From JAVVRP01 sp036654655 (lineage in GTDB: Bacteria > Bacillota > Clostridia > Christensenellales > UBA1242): a DNA stretch of 64,000 nt. The notes under the pieces are model-generated. The model saw only the letters and a list, made by a program, of their open reading frames with translations. It was not told where the DNA came from and did no database searches. The position numbers and the translations under genes were made by a program. The stretch spans positions 124,001 to 188,000 of the forward strand of contig JAVVRP010000001.1 of the NCBI GenBank assembly GCA_036654655.1. Direction: 5' to 3'. Shown piece after piece: positions 45,363 to 53,837 of the stretch (the stretch's first letter is position 1; every line of letters starts with the position of its first letter).

Positions 45363-45368
45363 GCAGTT

Positions 45369-45397
45369 ATTGTATCACATCACATACACCTTGTCAA
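45369..45397 (-). promoter_or_regulatory. Sigma-A promoter of infC operon
   Basis: Minus strand TTGACA (45392-45397), 17 nt and TACAAT (45369-45374). Confidence 0.88.
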
Positions 45398-45419
45398 TCA
45401 TTTTTTATGTGTTTTGCTG

Positions 45420-47171
45420 TTAATTCTTTTTTAGTTCAATTTCATTTTTAAGCCTTGAAACAAAATCACTTAATTTTAATCCGTTGGCATTTTCATTGTT
45501 GCGCCCTCTTATAGAAATTGTTTGCTCTTGCATTTCATTATCTCCAACAATTATCATATAAGGAATTTTTTGTGATGCCGCTTCTCTAATTTTGTAGCCA
45601 ATTTTTTCACTTCTGGTGTCTATATCAACGCGCATTCCCTCTTTTTTAAGCCGTGCTTGAATTTGTTTTGCATATTCTTCTGTTCTTTCTGTTAAATTCA
45701 TAACGATAACTTGAACAGGAGAAATCCAAAGTGGAAGTGCTCCTGCATATTTTTCAATTAAATAAGCAAGAGTTCTTTCATAACATCCCAAACTTGTTCT
45801 ATGAATAATGTAAGGGTTCCTTTTTTGTCCTTCTTTGTCCGTATATTTCATGTCAAAATTTTTTGCTAGCATTTGGTCAATTTGAACGGTAATTAACGTG
45901 TCCTCTTTACCCCAAACATTTCTTATTTGAATGTCTAGTTTTGGGCCATAAAATGCCGCTTCGCCTACTGCTATTTTATATGGAATATTAAGATGATCCA
46001 AAATCTTTTTCATTGTGCTTTGTGCTTCATCCCACTGTTCTTTTGTGCCAATATACTTTTCTTTATTGTTTTCATCCCAAAGTGAAAACCTGTAAGATGC
46101 ATCTTCATACAATCCCAAGGTTTTAAGCATAAATATTGCAAGTTCAACACAGCCACTAAATTCTTCTTCAAGTTGTTCAGGGGTACACATCAAATGCCCT
46201 TCTGAAATTGTAAATTGCCTTACCCTAATAAGTCCGTGCATTTCACCACTTGATTCGTTACGGAACAATGTTGATGTTTCGTCGTATCTAAGAGGTAAAT
46301 CCTTGTAAGAACGAGAACGATTTAAATACGCTTGATATTGAAATGGACAAGTCATTGGCCTTAATGCAAAAACTTCTTTATCAGTTTTTTCATCCCCCAA
46401 TACAAACATACCTTCTTTATAGTGGTCCCAATGCCCAGAAATTTTGTATAAATCACTTTTGGCCATAAAAGGTGTTTTTGTTAACTGCCAACCACGTTTT
46501 TCTTCTTCGTCTTCAACAAATCTTTGTAAAAGTTGAATTATTTTTGCACCCTTTGGAAGCAAAATTGGAAGACCTTGCCCAATAACATCAACAGTTGTAA
46601 ATAATTCCAGTTCACGCCCAATTTTGTTATGATCTCTTTTTTTAGCCTCTTCAATCATATTGTTATATTCTTTAAGTTCTTTTTCTGTTGGAAAAGCGTT
46701 AACATAAACGCGTTGTAGCATTTTGTTTTTCTCGCTACCTTTCCAATAAGCCCCACTTACACGTGATATTTCAAATGCAAATTGGCTTAACTCTTTTGTG
46801 TTTTCAACATGAGGTCCCCTGCAAAGATCAACAAAATCTTCGCCGAGATAATATACCGAAATAATCTCACTATCAGCAAGTCCATCAATCAATTCTAGTT
46901 TATATGGTTCATTTGCAAAAAGTTTTTTTGCGTCTTCTCTTAACAATTCTTTTCTAACAAAATATTGATTGGAACTAATTATTTTCCTCATCTCTTTTTG
47001 TATGCCTGCATATTGCTCAGGCTGAATTGGTGCCATGTCAAAATCGTAATAAAATCCCTCATCAATGGCTGGACCAATTGCAACTTTAACGTTTGGAAAT
47101 AGGTTTTTAACAGCCTTGGCAAGCACGTGCGCCAAACTATGCCTGCATTTTTTTAATTCTTCTGATAACAT
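45420..47171 (-). CDS. thrS: Threonyl-tRNA synthetase lacking the TGS domain
   Basis: Charges tRNA-Thr. The protein starts directly at the editing domain: HxxxH (His11, His15) and C-x3-H (Cys117, His121) hydrolyse Ser-tRNA-Thr. The class II core has zinc ligands in RPMTCPF, EMHGLIRVRQF and HRTSLGCYERTLA, and the anticodon domain follows. At 583 residues it lacks the ~60-residue N-terminal TGS domain of usual ThrRS (~640). AGGGAGAA before the ATG supports the start. It lies 23 nt after the DUF1292 gene, leaving no room for a T-box. Confidence 0.96.
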   Translation of the reverse strand: MLSEELKKCRHSLAHVLAKAVKNLFPNVKVAIGPAIDEGFYYDFDMAPIQPEQYAGIQKEMRKIISSNQYFVRKELLREDAKKLFANEPYKLELIDGLADSEIISVYYLGEDFVDLCRGPHVENTKELSQFAFEISRVSGAYWKGSEKNKMLQRVYVNAFPTEKELKEYNNMIEEAKKRDHNKIGRELELFTTVDVIGQGLPILLPKGAKIIQLLQRFVEDEEEKRGWQLTKTPFMAKSDLYKISGHWDHYKEGMFVLGDEKTDKEVFALRPMTCPFQYQAYLNRSRSYKDLPLRYDETSTLFRNESSGEMHGLIRVRQFTISEGHLMCTPEQLEEEFSGCVELAIFMLKTLGLYEDASYRFSLWDENNKEKYIGTKEQWDEAQSTMKKILDHLNIPYKIAVGEAAFYGPKLDIQIRNVWGKEDTLITVQIDQMLAKNFDMKYTDKEGQKRNPYIIHRTSLGCYERTLAYLIEKYAGALPLWISPVQVIVMNLTERTEEYAKQIQARLKKEGMRVDIDTRSEKIGYKIREAASQKIPYMIIVGDNEMQEQTISIRGRNNENANGLKLSDFVSRLKNEIELKKN

Positions 47172-47194
47172 TTTTTTATTTTCTCCCTAGTTTT

Positions 47195-47554
47195 TCATTT
47201 TGATTTTTTTGATTTTTCAACCAATTTGTAATATTCATCAAAAACTGCAATATTTTCTTGTTCGCTAGAAACTTTTTCAAGCGAAACATCATCCTCTGCG
47301 TTTTCTTTTATTTCAAAAGCAATTGCTTCATCATCTGCCACTCCATCTATTTTTGTAACAGGTTTTAAAATTGCATACAATTTTTCTTCAAGTGTAATTA
47401 TTGCTACTTGATCAAATACATATTTTATGTCATTTTCATCTCTAAGTGTGACAGGATTTTCATTATCTTCATCCAACAAAATATCTAAAATATTTTGAGT
47501 TTCGTTCTCTGTTATATCTGTGGTTTTTATGATGGTTTTTGTTTTTTTGTTCAT
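47195..47554 (-). CDS. DUF1292-family protein (YrzB-like)
   Basis: Acidic 119-residue protein. The middle region (DENDIKYVFDQVAIITLEE and YAILKPV) fits the DUF1292 family. In Bacillus the homologue yrzB follows ruvX, as here (10 nt gap). No biochemical role is established. A Lys-rich C-terminus (VEKSKKSK) and an acidic middle are visible. Confidence 0.75.
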   Translation of the reverse strand: MNKKTKTIIKTTDITENETQNILDILLDEDNENPVTLRDENDIKYVFDQVAIITLEEKLYAILKPVTKIDGVADDEAIAFEIKENAEDDVSLEKVSSEQENIAVFDEYYKLVEKSKKSK

Positions 47555-47564
47555 TTTAACTCCT

Positions 47565-47990
47565 TTACATTTTATTCATATATGTTTGTAAAATTATTTG
47601 GGCAGAAATTTTGTCTAGCATTGCCTTTCGGTCAATTGTTTTAACTTTTGCAGATTTCAAAATTTCATTTGCTTCGTGTGAAGTCAAACGTTCGTCAACA
47701 AAAACAACCGAAATACCCGAAACTTTGATTAATTTATTAGCAAAATCTTTGACTTTTAATGCAATTTCGCCTTCCTTCCCATCCATTTGGAAAGGTAAAC
47801 CCATGATAATTAAGCCCACATCTTGTGCTTTTGCAAGATCTGAAATACTTTGGATGTCCTGTTCTTCCCCTTTGCAAAAAATTGTTGAATGTGCCGAAGC
47901 AAACAATCTAAAAGGATCTGAAAAAGCAATTCCTATTCTTTTTAGCCCAAAGTCAATACCCATTAATCGTTTTTGTTTGTTAAATTCCAC
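47565..47990 (-). CDS. ruvX: Putative pre-16S rRNA nuclease RuvX/YqgF
   Basis: RNase H-fold protein implicated in 16S rRNA 5' maturation. Motifs are GIDFGLKRIGIAFSD, LIIMGLPFQMDG and VVFVDERLTSHEA. At 141 residues it is standard. The first in-frame start is GTG at 47990, only ~7 nt from the -10 box, so the mRNA would be almost leaderless; the next ATG at 47963 lacks a good ribosome binding site. The start is therefore uncertain. Confidence 0.92.
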   Translation of the reverse strand: MEFNKQKRLMGIDFGLKRIGIAFSDPFRLFASAHSTIFCKGEEQDIQSISDLAKAQDVGLIIMGLPFQMDGKEGEIALKVKDFANKLIKVSGISVVFVDERLTSHEANEILKSAKVKTIDRKAMLDKISAQIILQTYMNKM

Positions 47991-47996
47991 ATTTAT

Positions 47997-48025
47997 ATTA
48001 TAACCTTAAAAAAAATATTAGTCAA
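47997..48025 (-). promoter_or_regulatory. Promoter of ruvX-DUF1292-thrS
   Basis: Minus strand TTGACT (48020-48025), 17 nt and TATAAT (47997-48002). Confidence 0.8.
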
Positions 48026-48158
48026 TAATTTTATATCGCTTTCTTTATGTTAAAAAACTTTTAAATATATTTTTATTATAATAAGTTGTTTCCCTTTTAA
48101 AAAAAAACACGTTATCAAATTTTGTGTTATGACAAACACCAAAAAAAACAACATATTT

Positions 48159-48341
48159 TCAGCAAAAATTTTTTAGTTTCTCCATCAATTCCTGTTCCGA
48201 CTTCGCTTCCATCACCATTTTGTGATAACTCTTTACCTGCTCTAAGGTTTTTGCTCCAAACAGAATAGTTGACATCTTGGCTAGTGTGGACTTCGAAAAG
48301 CCCTGTATTTTCTGTTTGTATTCCTCTGCATTCAAACTCAT
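48159..48341 (-). CDS. Small helical protein of unknown function (60 aa)
   Basis: No family recognised. The 60 residues are charged and helical, ending SEQELMEKLKNFC. A very strong ribosome binding site (GGGAGGAT, 5 nt before ATG) supports expression. Its C-terminal part resembles that of the next small ORF (NEQDFLDKLMEI), and both share a KS and a Lys-rich N-terminal half, so they may be diverged paralogues. Local GC is clearly higher than in flanking genes, which hints at recent transfer. Confidence 0.6.
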   Translation of the reverse strand: MSLNAEEYKQKIQGFSKSTLAKMSTILFGAKTLEQVKSYHKMVMEAKSEQELMEKLKNFC

Positions 48342-48493
48342 AAATATCCTCCCTTATTAAAGATAACTCCGTTTCGTTCTTTATATTTATTTTAATTATC
48401 TTATCAATTGAATAACCATTTTTCCCTGCATCAGTGAAAACAATTTTATTATTAACACCATTTTTGCCGGTGGCTATCTATTTTTACTATATC

Positions 48494-48706
48494 TTAAATC
48501 TCCATCAGTTTATCTAGAAAGTCCTGCTCGTTGTTTGTTTGCTCCATCAGTTGCTCGATTACTGTTATTGTTTTCTCTTTGTCTTGTGATTTTCCTATCA
48601 CTTTTGCTATCACCCCATCCGTAGAATTTTGCCACTTCTTCCTGCAAGATTTTGTTAATATTTCCAACGACCTCCCGAATTGTTTCTCCGTTATTGATTT
48701 TTTCAT
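48494..48706 (-). CDS. Small helical protein of unknown function (70 aa)
   Basis: Starts MKKSITEKQFGRSLE with GAGGGA 8-9 nt upstream; a longer in-frame start at 48784 lacks this support. The protein is predicted helical and ends NNEQDFLDKLMEI, similar to the end of the neighbouring 60-residue protein. Base composition is again GC-richer than its surroundings. No function is assigned. Confidence 0.55.
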   Translation of the reverse strand: MKKSITEKQFGRSLEILTKSCRKKWQNSTDGVIAKVIGKSQDKEKTITVIEQLMEQTNNEQDFLDKLMEI

Positions 48707-48755
48707 AAAAATAATCCCTCGCTTTTGAAATTTGATAACTTTTTTTGCTTTATAT

Positions 48756-48784
48756 TTATTAATAATTAATGTACAAATTATCAA
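48756..48784 (-). promoter_or_regulatory. Possible promoter of the small-ORF pair
   Basis: Minus strand TTGATA (48779-48784), 17 nt and TAATAA (48756-48761). The sequence is AT-rich, so chance matches are likely. Confidence 0.35.
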
Positions 48785-48809
48785 CTTTTGACAACCTATA
48801 AAATACTTT

Positions 48810-49793
48810 TTAATTAATGTCTTTTATCAAGTTTTTTATTTCTTCCATACTTAGCCAAACACTATTTTGATTTGTGGAATATTTAAGGTCAAACACTCTT
48901 TTATATTTTTTTAAAAAATCTTTTGAAGGGACAAATTGGCTGTTACACTCTATGTAATATTTATTATTTTCATAAATGTTACAATTTTCATTAAATATTT
49001 TTTCGTCAATTTTTTCACCTTTCCTTAAATTTATAATTTCATAAATTGGCTTGCCTAATAATGCCTCAACCAAATCAACAAGTTTAAAAGATGGCATTTT
49101 GGGAATCACAACTTCACCACCTTCCATACTTTGTAAAATTAAATTTAAATAATAAGTTACATCATAAATTGAAAGCCAAAATCTACTCATGTTTTTGTCT
49201 GTAATTGGCAAAGTTGTTGCACCATTTTTTATAAGATATTTAAATAATGGAATAACTGAACCACTGCTTCCTGCAATATTTCCACATCTTAATACAGAAA
49301 ACTTTGTTACACCTTGTTTGTTGGCATCCAAAAAAATTCTTTCGCTTATTAATTTTGACGCACCATACACAGAACTTGGCGCGCATGCTTTGTCTGTTGA
49401 CATTATTATTGCTTTTTCTACATTATTGTCAACACATAAACTTATAATATTTTTTGTTCCATCAACATTAATTTTTATTGCATTTTCAATGTTTTTTTCA
49501 CACAAGTCAATATGTTTTAATGCGGCAGTATGTATGACAATATTAACGTTTATAAAAGCATTTTTTAACATCTGATAGTCACAAATATCACATAAAACAA
49601 ATCGTATTTTTAACAAAACGTCACTTCCAAAACTTTCAACTAATTCGCGCTTAAAAATAACTTGATTGTACTCATTTCTAGAAATTAAAACAAGTTGTTT
49701 AACTTTGCTGTTTTGCAAAATAAAATTTGTCATGGCTTTGCCAACAGTTCCCGTTCCCCCTGTTATTAAAACAATCTTATCATCATAAATCAT
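48810..49793 (-). CDS. NAD(P)-dependent nucleotide-sugar dehydratase/epimerase (PseB/CapD-like)
   Basis: Short-chain dehydrogenase of the UDP-GlcNAc 4,6-dehydratase group. Nucleotide-binding motif VLITGGTGTVGKA, HTAALKHIDLCE, the family's MSTDKA, and catalytic YGASK are all present. The start is set at 49793 (327 residues) by AGAGGATAT upstream. PseB starts pseudaminic acid synthesis and CapD-type enzymes act in capsule synthesis, but no other sugar gene is nearby, so the product is open. It has its own promoter. Confidence 0.83.
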   Translation of the reverse strand: MIYDDKIVLITGGTGTVGKAMTNFILQNSKVKQLVLISRNEYNQVIFKRELVESFGSDVLLKIRFVLCDICDYQMLKNAFINVNIVIHTAALKHIDLCEKNIENAIKINVDGTKNIISLCVDNNVEKAIIMSTDKACAPSSVYGASKLISERIFLDANKQGVTKFSVLRCGNIAGSSGSVIPLFKYLIKNGATTLPITDKNMSRFWLSIYDVTYYLNLILQSMEGGEVVIPKMPSFKLVDLVEALLGKPIYEIINLRKGEKIDEKIFNENCNIYENNKYYIECNSQFVPSKDFLKKYKRVFDLKYSTNQNSVWLSMEEIKNLIKDIN

Positions 49794-49826
49794 AAAACAT
49801 ATCCTCTTTTGTATTATTTTTATTTT

Positions 49827-49856
49827 ATTGTACAATATAATTGTTATAATTGTAAA
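49827..49856 (-). promoter_or_regulatory. Promoter of the PseB-like gene
   Basis: Minus strand TTTACA (49851-49856), 18 nt and TACAAT (49827-49832). Confidence 0.6.
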
Positions 49857-49862
49857 CAAAAA

Positions 49863-49884
49863 AGCCTAAAAAGTTTTTTAGGCT
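49863..49884 (-). terminator. Terminator after the YtxH-like gene
   Basis: Arms AGCCTAAAAA and TTTTTAGGCT with a 2-nt loop, then a T-run on the minus strand; the + strand side is also T-rich. Confidence 0.85.
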
Positions 49885-49908
49885 CACTTTTTTAAAATAA
49901 ATTGTAAT

Positions 49909-50058
49909 TTATTTTACTTTTTTGCTTAAATTACTTATTTCTTTTTTGATTGCAGACTCACCTTTATTAATAACCTCTTTTGCTTTTGCACTATTTTTAT
50001 AAATTAATGCGCCCGCGATAGCCCCAATGATTAAACCTATTGCCAAACCTTCTTTCAT
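49909..50058 (-). CDS. YtxH-like small membrane protein (49 aa)
   Basis: Begins MKEGLAIGLIIGAIAGALIY, a glycine-zipper helix that could insert in the membrane, followed by a Lys-rich amphipathic helix. This layout is that of YtxH/gas vesicle-like stress proteins of Firmicutes. ATGGAGGCATAT gives a strong ribosome binding site. It has a terminator on each side, so it is probably monocistronic. Function unknown. Confidence 0.75.
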   Translation of the reverse strand: MKEGLAIGLIIGAIAGALIYKNSAKAKEVINKGESAIKKEISNLSKKVK

Positions 50059-50114
50059 ATATGCCTCCATTTGTTGGATATATTATTCGCAGATTTTTTG
50101 TTTTTATGCATTAA

Positions 50115-50138
50115 AAAAAACATTTTTAAATGTTTTTT
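50115..50138 (-). terminator. Terminator after iscU
   Basis: Minus strand AAAAAACATTT, 2-nt loop, AAATGTTTTTT, with further T residues. Confidence 0.8.
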
Positions 50139-50154
50139 GTAATTAATTTTTTGC

Positions 50155-50895
50155 TTATTTGATAGTTCTTTTGTAACTCATTTTAACAGTTTTTACACTT
50201 GTATTTGAAATAAGAATTTCATCCATGTTTTTTTCTGCCTGAACAATTTTTTCATTATTATCATTAAGTATTGTTTTATTATCAGCAAAAACTTCAATTT
50301 TGTCATTTAAATTTGCAATAACTTCTGGCTGCTTAATTGTTTTTTTTCTGGGTCTGCCACGCCCAACTTTTGTTGCTGAAACAAAGCCAGACACATTGGT
50401 TGCACTTATTGTTGTTTGGCTGGTTATTTTTTTGGGTCTGCCACGGCCAACACTTTTTTTAACAACTGGCAATATTGTTGCCTTATCTGCTTCTTCATTT
50501 TCTTCAACTTCAATGCTTAATTTGTTATACTTGCGTCTTTCCCAATCTTCAATAGCAGCATGAATAGCCTCTTCCGCCAAAACTGAACAATGAATTTTTT
50601 GTGCTGGCAACCCACCCAGTTCTGCAAGCACTTGACTGTTTTTTACACTGAGTGCGTACTCAACTGACTTACCTTTAATAAGATCACAGGCCATGTTTGT
50701 TGATGCTATTGCGGCCGCGCATCCAAAAGTTTTGAATTTTGCGTCCTCAATCATCCCATTATCCAAAATTTTAAGATAGATTTTCATTATGTCGCCACAT
50801 GCTGGATTTCCTACTTTTCCAACTGCATTAGCGCCCTTTAAGTTTCCAGCATTTGTTGGATTTTTAAATATGTCTATAACTTTTTGATTATACAT
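50155..50895 (-). CDS. iscU: Fe-S scaffold protein IscU/NifU-like with AT-hook tail
   Basis: Residues 1 to ~125 are an IscU scaffold with the three cluster cysteines: Cys33 (NPACGD), Cys59 (TFGCAAAIAS) and Cys103 (KIHCSVLAEEA), plus Asp35. A ~120-residue tail, absent from normal IscU (~125-145), contains two AT-hook cores, GRGRPKK (150-156) and GRGRPRKK (178-185), then an acidic-basic end. AT-hooks bind the minor groove of AT-rich DNA, so this scaffold may contact DNA. It overlaps iscS by 8 nt, and GGGGAGG precedes its ATG. Confidence 0.9.
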   Translation of the reverse strand: MYNQKVIDIFKNPTNAGNLKGANAVGKVGNPACGDIMKIYLKILDNGMIEDAKFKTFGCAAAIASTNMACDLIKGKSVEYALSVKNSQVLAELGGLPAQKIHCSVLAEEAIHAAIEDWERRKYNKLSIEVEENEEADKATILPVVKKSVGRGRPKKITSQTTISATNVSGFVSATKVGRGRPRKKTIKQPEVIANLNDKIEVFADNKTILNDNNEKIVQAEKNMDEILISNTSVKTVKMSYKRTIK

Positions 50896-52069
50896 TTTTT
50901 TTCCTCCCCGCCTTTGTTAATGGCGAAATCGCTCTTAATTTTTGAACGGCTTTGCAAAGTTCTTCTACAACAATTTCAATTTGGTCTTCCCTAATACCTT
51001 TGCCAAACGAAAATCTTATTGTCCCTTGTGCACCTTCATCGGATATCCCCATTGCAGTTAGCACGTGTGATGGCTTTAAAGAATTTGACGTGCATGCCGA
51101 ACCTGTTGAAACAGAAATCCCAGCAAGATCAAGCATTAACAAGATAGATTCACCTTCAATTAATTCAAATGAAATACTAACAATTCCTTGAACTTTTTGA
51201 AATGGATGACCGTTAACTTTTATCATATCAATTTTTTCTTCAACAAGTTTAATAAATTTTGTTCTTAATGATTTTAATTTTTGATTGTTAACATTCATAT
51301 CCCTAACTGCAATTTCCAAAGCCTTGCCAAAGCCTGCAATTCCTGCAACATTTGACGTTCCACCACGCTTGCCACGCTCTTGATTTCCACCATCAATTAA
51401 GTCTTGAATTTGAATTCCATTTTTTATATATAACATTCCAGTACCTTTTGGCCCGTAAATTTTATGTGCGCTAGCAGACATTAAATCAACATCCATATTT
51501 GTAACATCAATTTTTAAGCAACCAATTGCTTGAACAGCATCTGTATGAAAAATTATATTTTTTTCATGCGCAGTTTTTGCAAGTGCTTTTATGTTTTGAA
51601 TTGTTCCCACTTCATTATTAACAAGCATTATTGAAACAAGAATTGTGTCTTTTCTTATATTTCGCATAAGTTCAGCAACACTAATCAATCCAGTTGAATC
51701 AACTGGCAAATATGTTACATCAAAGCCTTCATTTTCAAGAGTTTTGCAAGATTCTAAAACACTATCGTGTTCAATTGAACTTGTAATAATATGCTTGCCT
51801 TTAAAAGAATTTGCATATGCAACACCTTTTATTGCCCAATTATTAGCCTCAGAACCACCACCAGTAAAATAAATTTCATTGCTTTTTGCATTAAATGCTT
51901 GTGCAATTTTATCTCTTGCATTATCAATTATTGCTTGTGCCTGCCTACCATCTTCATGAATACTGCTAGAATTTCCGTATATTCCAGTTAAGCAAGGCAT
52001 CATTTCTGCCAAAACTTCGCCAGATATGGGGGTTGTTGCAGCATTATCTAAATATATTCTGTTTTCCAT
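50888..52069 (-). CDS. iscS: Cysteine desulfurase IscS/NifS
   Basis: PLP enzyme delivering sulfur to the scaffold encoded next. It opens YLDNAATTP, has PLP Lys203 (SASAHKIYGPKG) and persulfide Cys326 (STGSACTS). At 393 residues it has normal length. Overlap with iscU indicates an iscS-iscU Fe-S operon, distinct from the thiI-linked desulfurase at 505-1614. The promoter lies just upstream. Confidence 0.95.
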   Translation of the reverse strand: MENRIYLDNAATTPISGEVLAEMMPCLTGIYGNSSSIHEDGRQAQAIIDNARDKIAQAFNAKSNEIYFTGGGSEANNWAIKGVAYANSFKGKHIITSSIEHDSVLESCKTLENEGFDVTYLPVDSTGLISVAELMRNIRKDTILVSIMLVNNEVGTIQNIKALAKTAHEKNIIFHTDAVQAIGCLKIDVTNMDVDLMSASAHKIYGPKGTGMLYIKNGIQIQDLIDGGNQERGKRGGTSNVAGIAGFGKALEIAVRDMNVNNQKLKSLRTKFIKLVEEKIDMIKVNGHPFQKVQGIVSISFELIEGESILLMLDLAGISVSTGSACTSNSLKPSHVLTAMGISDEGAQGTIRFSFGKGIREDQIEIVVEELCKAVQKLRAISPLTKAGRKKNV

Positions 52070-52087
52070 CTTTTTTCCTTACGCCTA

Positions 52088-52116
52088 ATTTTATCACTTA
52101 AACAACAAAAAATCAA
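52088..52116 (-). promoter_or_regulatory. Promoter of iscS-iscU
   Basis: Minus strand TTGATT (52111-52116), 17 nt and TAAAAT (52088-52093). Confidence 0.65.
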
Positions 52117-52198
52117 GCGTGTTAAAAAAATAAAATCAAAATTATTTATTTTAATTAAAATTCGCTTAATTAATTGTTTTATTTTAATTCAAAAATTT

Positions 52199-52501
52199 TT
52201 ATTCAGCAGATTTAATCAGGTCCAAAATTTGTTGTTTTTGACGAAGCCCAATTATTTTTTCAAAAATTTTTCCGTCTTTAAAAAGTATCATTGTTGGAAC
52301 GCTCATTATCCCAAAACTTTTGGCAATATCATAACAAGCGTCAACATCAACTTTAAAAATTTTTGCAGTTGTTTCTTTGCTTGCTTGTTCCAAAATTGGC
52401 GAAAGCATTTTGCACGGACCGCACCAAGTTGCAAAAAAGTCTACAAGAACCACACCATCTTTGATTTTTTCTTCAAAGTTTTCCTGTGATAAAATTTCCA
52501 T
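52199..52501 (-). CDS. trxA: Thioredoxin
   Basis: Small 100-residue redox protein with active site WCGPC (26-30) and the cis-proline motif SVPTMILFKDGK. The start is taken at the ATG at 52501, since the longer frame uses a GTG that is part of the GGAGGG ribosome binding site. It lies at the end of the hslV-hslU run. Partners cannot be told from sequence. Confidence 0.95.
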   Translation of the reverse strand: MEILSQENFEEKIKDGVVLVDFFATWCGPCKMLSPILEQASKETTAKIFKVDVDACYDIAKSFGIMSVPTMILFKDGKIFEKIIGLRQKQQILDLIKSAE

Positions 52502-52519
52502 AATTCCCTCCACTTTTAA

Positions 52520-53827
52520 TTATAAAATATATTTTTTTAAGTCATACTTTTTCTTTTCTTTTGAAAAAGCGTTTTGAACAAATTCTTTGTTAATTTGCAC
52601 TTTTAACATTGGATGCTGACCTGAGGCGTTGTAAGAAATATCTTCTAGCAATGCTTCCATAACTGTGTTTAAGCGTCTTGCTCCAATATTTTCACTTGTT
52701 TCATTTTCCGCAAATGCCATCTCTGCAATTTCATCAATTGCATCATCTGTGAATTCAAGTTTAATGTTATCAACTTCAAGTAATTTTGCATATTGCATTG
52801 TAATTGCATTTTTGGGCTGTGTTAAAATTTTAACAAAATCTTGTTTTGACAAACAAGACAATTCCACCCTTATTGGAAATCTTCCTTGAAGTTCAGGAAT
52901 CATATCTTCTATTTTTGAAACATGAAAAGCACCTGACGCAATAAATAAAATATAGTCTGTTTTTATATTTCCATATTTTGTTGAAACTGTTGAACCCTCA
53001 ATAATTGGCAAAATGTCCCTTTGAACACCTTCTCTTGAAACATCTGGACCGCTTGAAGAATTTTTGCCAACAACCTTGTCTATTTCATCAATAAAAACAA
53101 TTCCTTCTTCTTCTGCACGTCTTATTGCTTCTGTGTTCACGCTGTCTTGATCAATTAATCTCTCTGCTTCTTCGATAATCATTAATTTGCGTGCATCGCA
53201 AATTTTTAGTTTTTTCTTTTTATGTGTTCGGGGAATAAAACCTTGCAAAAAACCTGTTAAATTCATACCTTCCATTCCACTTATTTCCATTTCTTTTGGA
53301 GGTTCTGTTATGTCGATATCAACTGCCATGTTTTCAAATTTGCCTGCAAAATAATCTTCTTTAAGCAATTCCGCATTAATTTCAGGCAAGTTATTTATTT
53401 TTGCTTCTTCATTTTTTACTTGTAACAATACTTTTATTATTCGATCATCCGCCATAATTTTTGCTTTTGATTCTACTTGATGCTCCTTTTCTTCCTTTAC
53501 CAAGCGAATGGACACGCTTACAAGGTCCCTTATCATGCTTTCAACATCTCTTCCAACATATCCAACTTCTGTATATTTTGTGGCTTCTGCCTTAACAAAT
53601 GGCGCATTAACTAATTTTGCAAGGCGCCTTGCAATTTCAGTTTTTCCAACGCCTGTTGGGCCTTTCATTATAATGTTTTTTGGCGTTATTTCATCTCTTA
53701 ATTCTTTTGACAATTGGCTCCTGCGATAGCGATTTCTTAAAGCAATTGCAACAGCACGCTTTGCAGATTGTTGACCAATTATATATTTATCCAACTGTTC
53801 AACAATTTCTTTTGGCGTCATTTCCAT
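52520..53827 (-). CDS. hslU: ATPase subunit HslU of the HslUV protease
   Basis: AAA+ unfoldase feeding HslV. Walker A is MKGPTGVGKTEIARR, Walker B IVFIDEIDK, and VSREGVQRDILPIIEG follows. An intermediate domain occupies about 110-230. At 435 residues it matches E. coli HslU (443). It is 10 nt after hslV. AGGAGAATATT precedes the ATG. Confidence 0.97.
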   Translation of the reverse strand: MEMTPKEIVEQLDKYIIGQQSAKRAVAIALRNRYRRSQLSKELRDEITPKNIIMKGPTGVGKTEIARRLAKLVNAPFVKAEATKYTEVGYVGRDVESMIRDLVSVSIRLVKEEKEHQVESKAKIMADDRIIKVLLQVKNEEAKINNLPEINAELLKEDYFAGKFENMAVDIDITEPPKEMEISGMEGMNLTGFLQGFIPRTHKKKKLKICDARKLMIIEEAERLIDQDSVNTEAIRRAEEEGIVFIDEIDKVVGKNSSSGPDVSREGVQRDILPIIEGSTVSTKYGNIKTDYILFIASGAFHVSKIEDMIPELQGRFPIRVELSCLSKQDFVKILTQPKNAITMQYAKLLEVDNIKLEFTDDAIDEIAEMAFAENETSENIGARRLNTVMEALLEDISYNASGQHPMLKVQINKEFVQNAFSKEKKKYDLKKYIL

Positions 53828-53837
53828 AATATTCTCC

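Noticed and set aside
47172..47194. T-box riboswitch before thrS (and serS, 8686-8819)
   Set aside because: Only 23 nt precede thrS, and the serS leader is ~27 nt; neither contains a T-box sequence or a terminator.
48090..48790. Recurring TTATCAA/TTGATAA words around the small ORFs as operators
   Set aside because: Spacing is irregular and the words are too short and AT-rich to be meaningful here.
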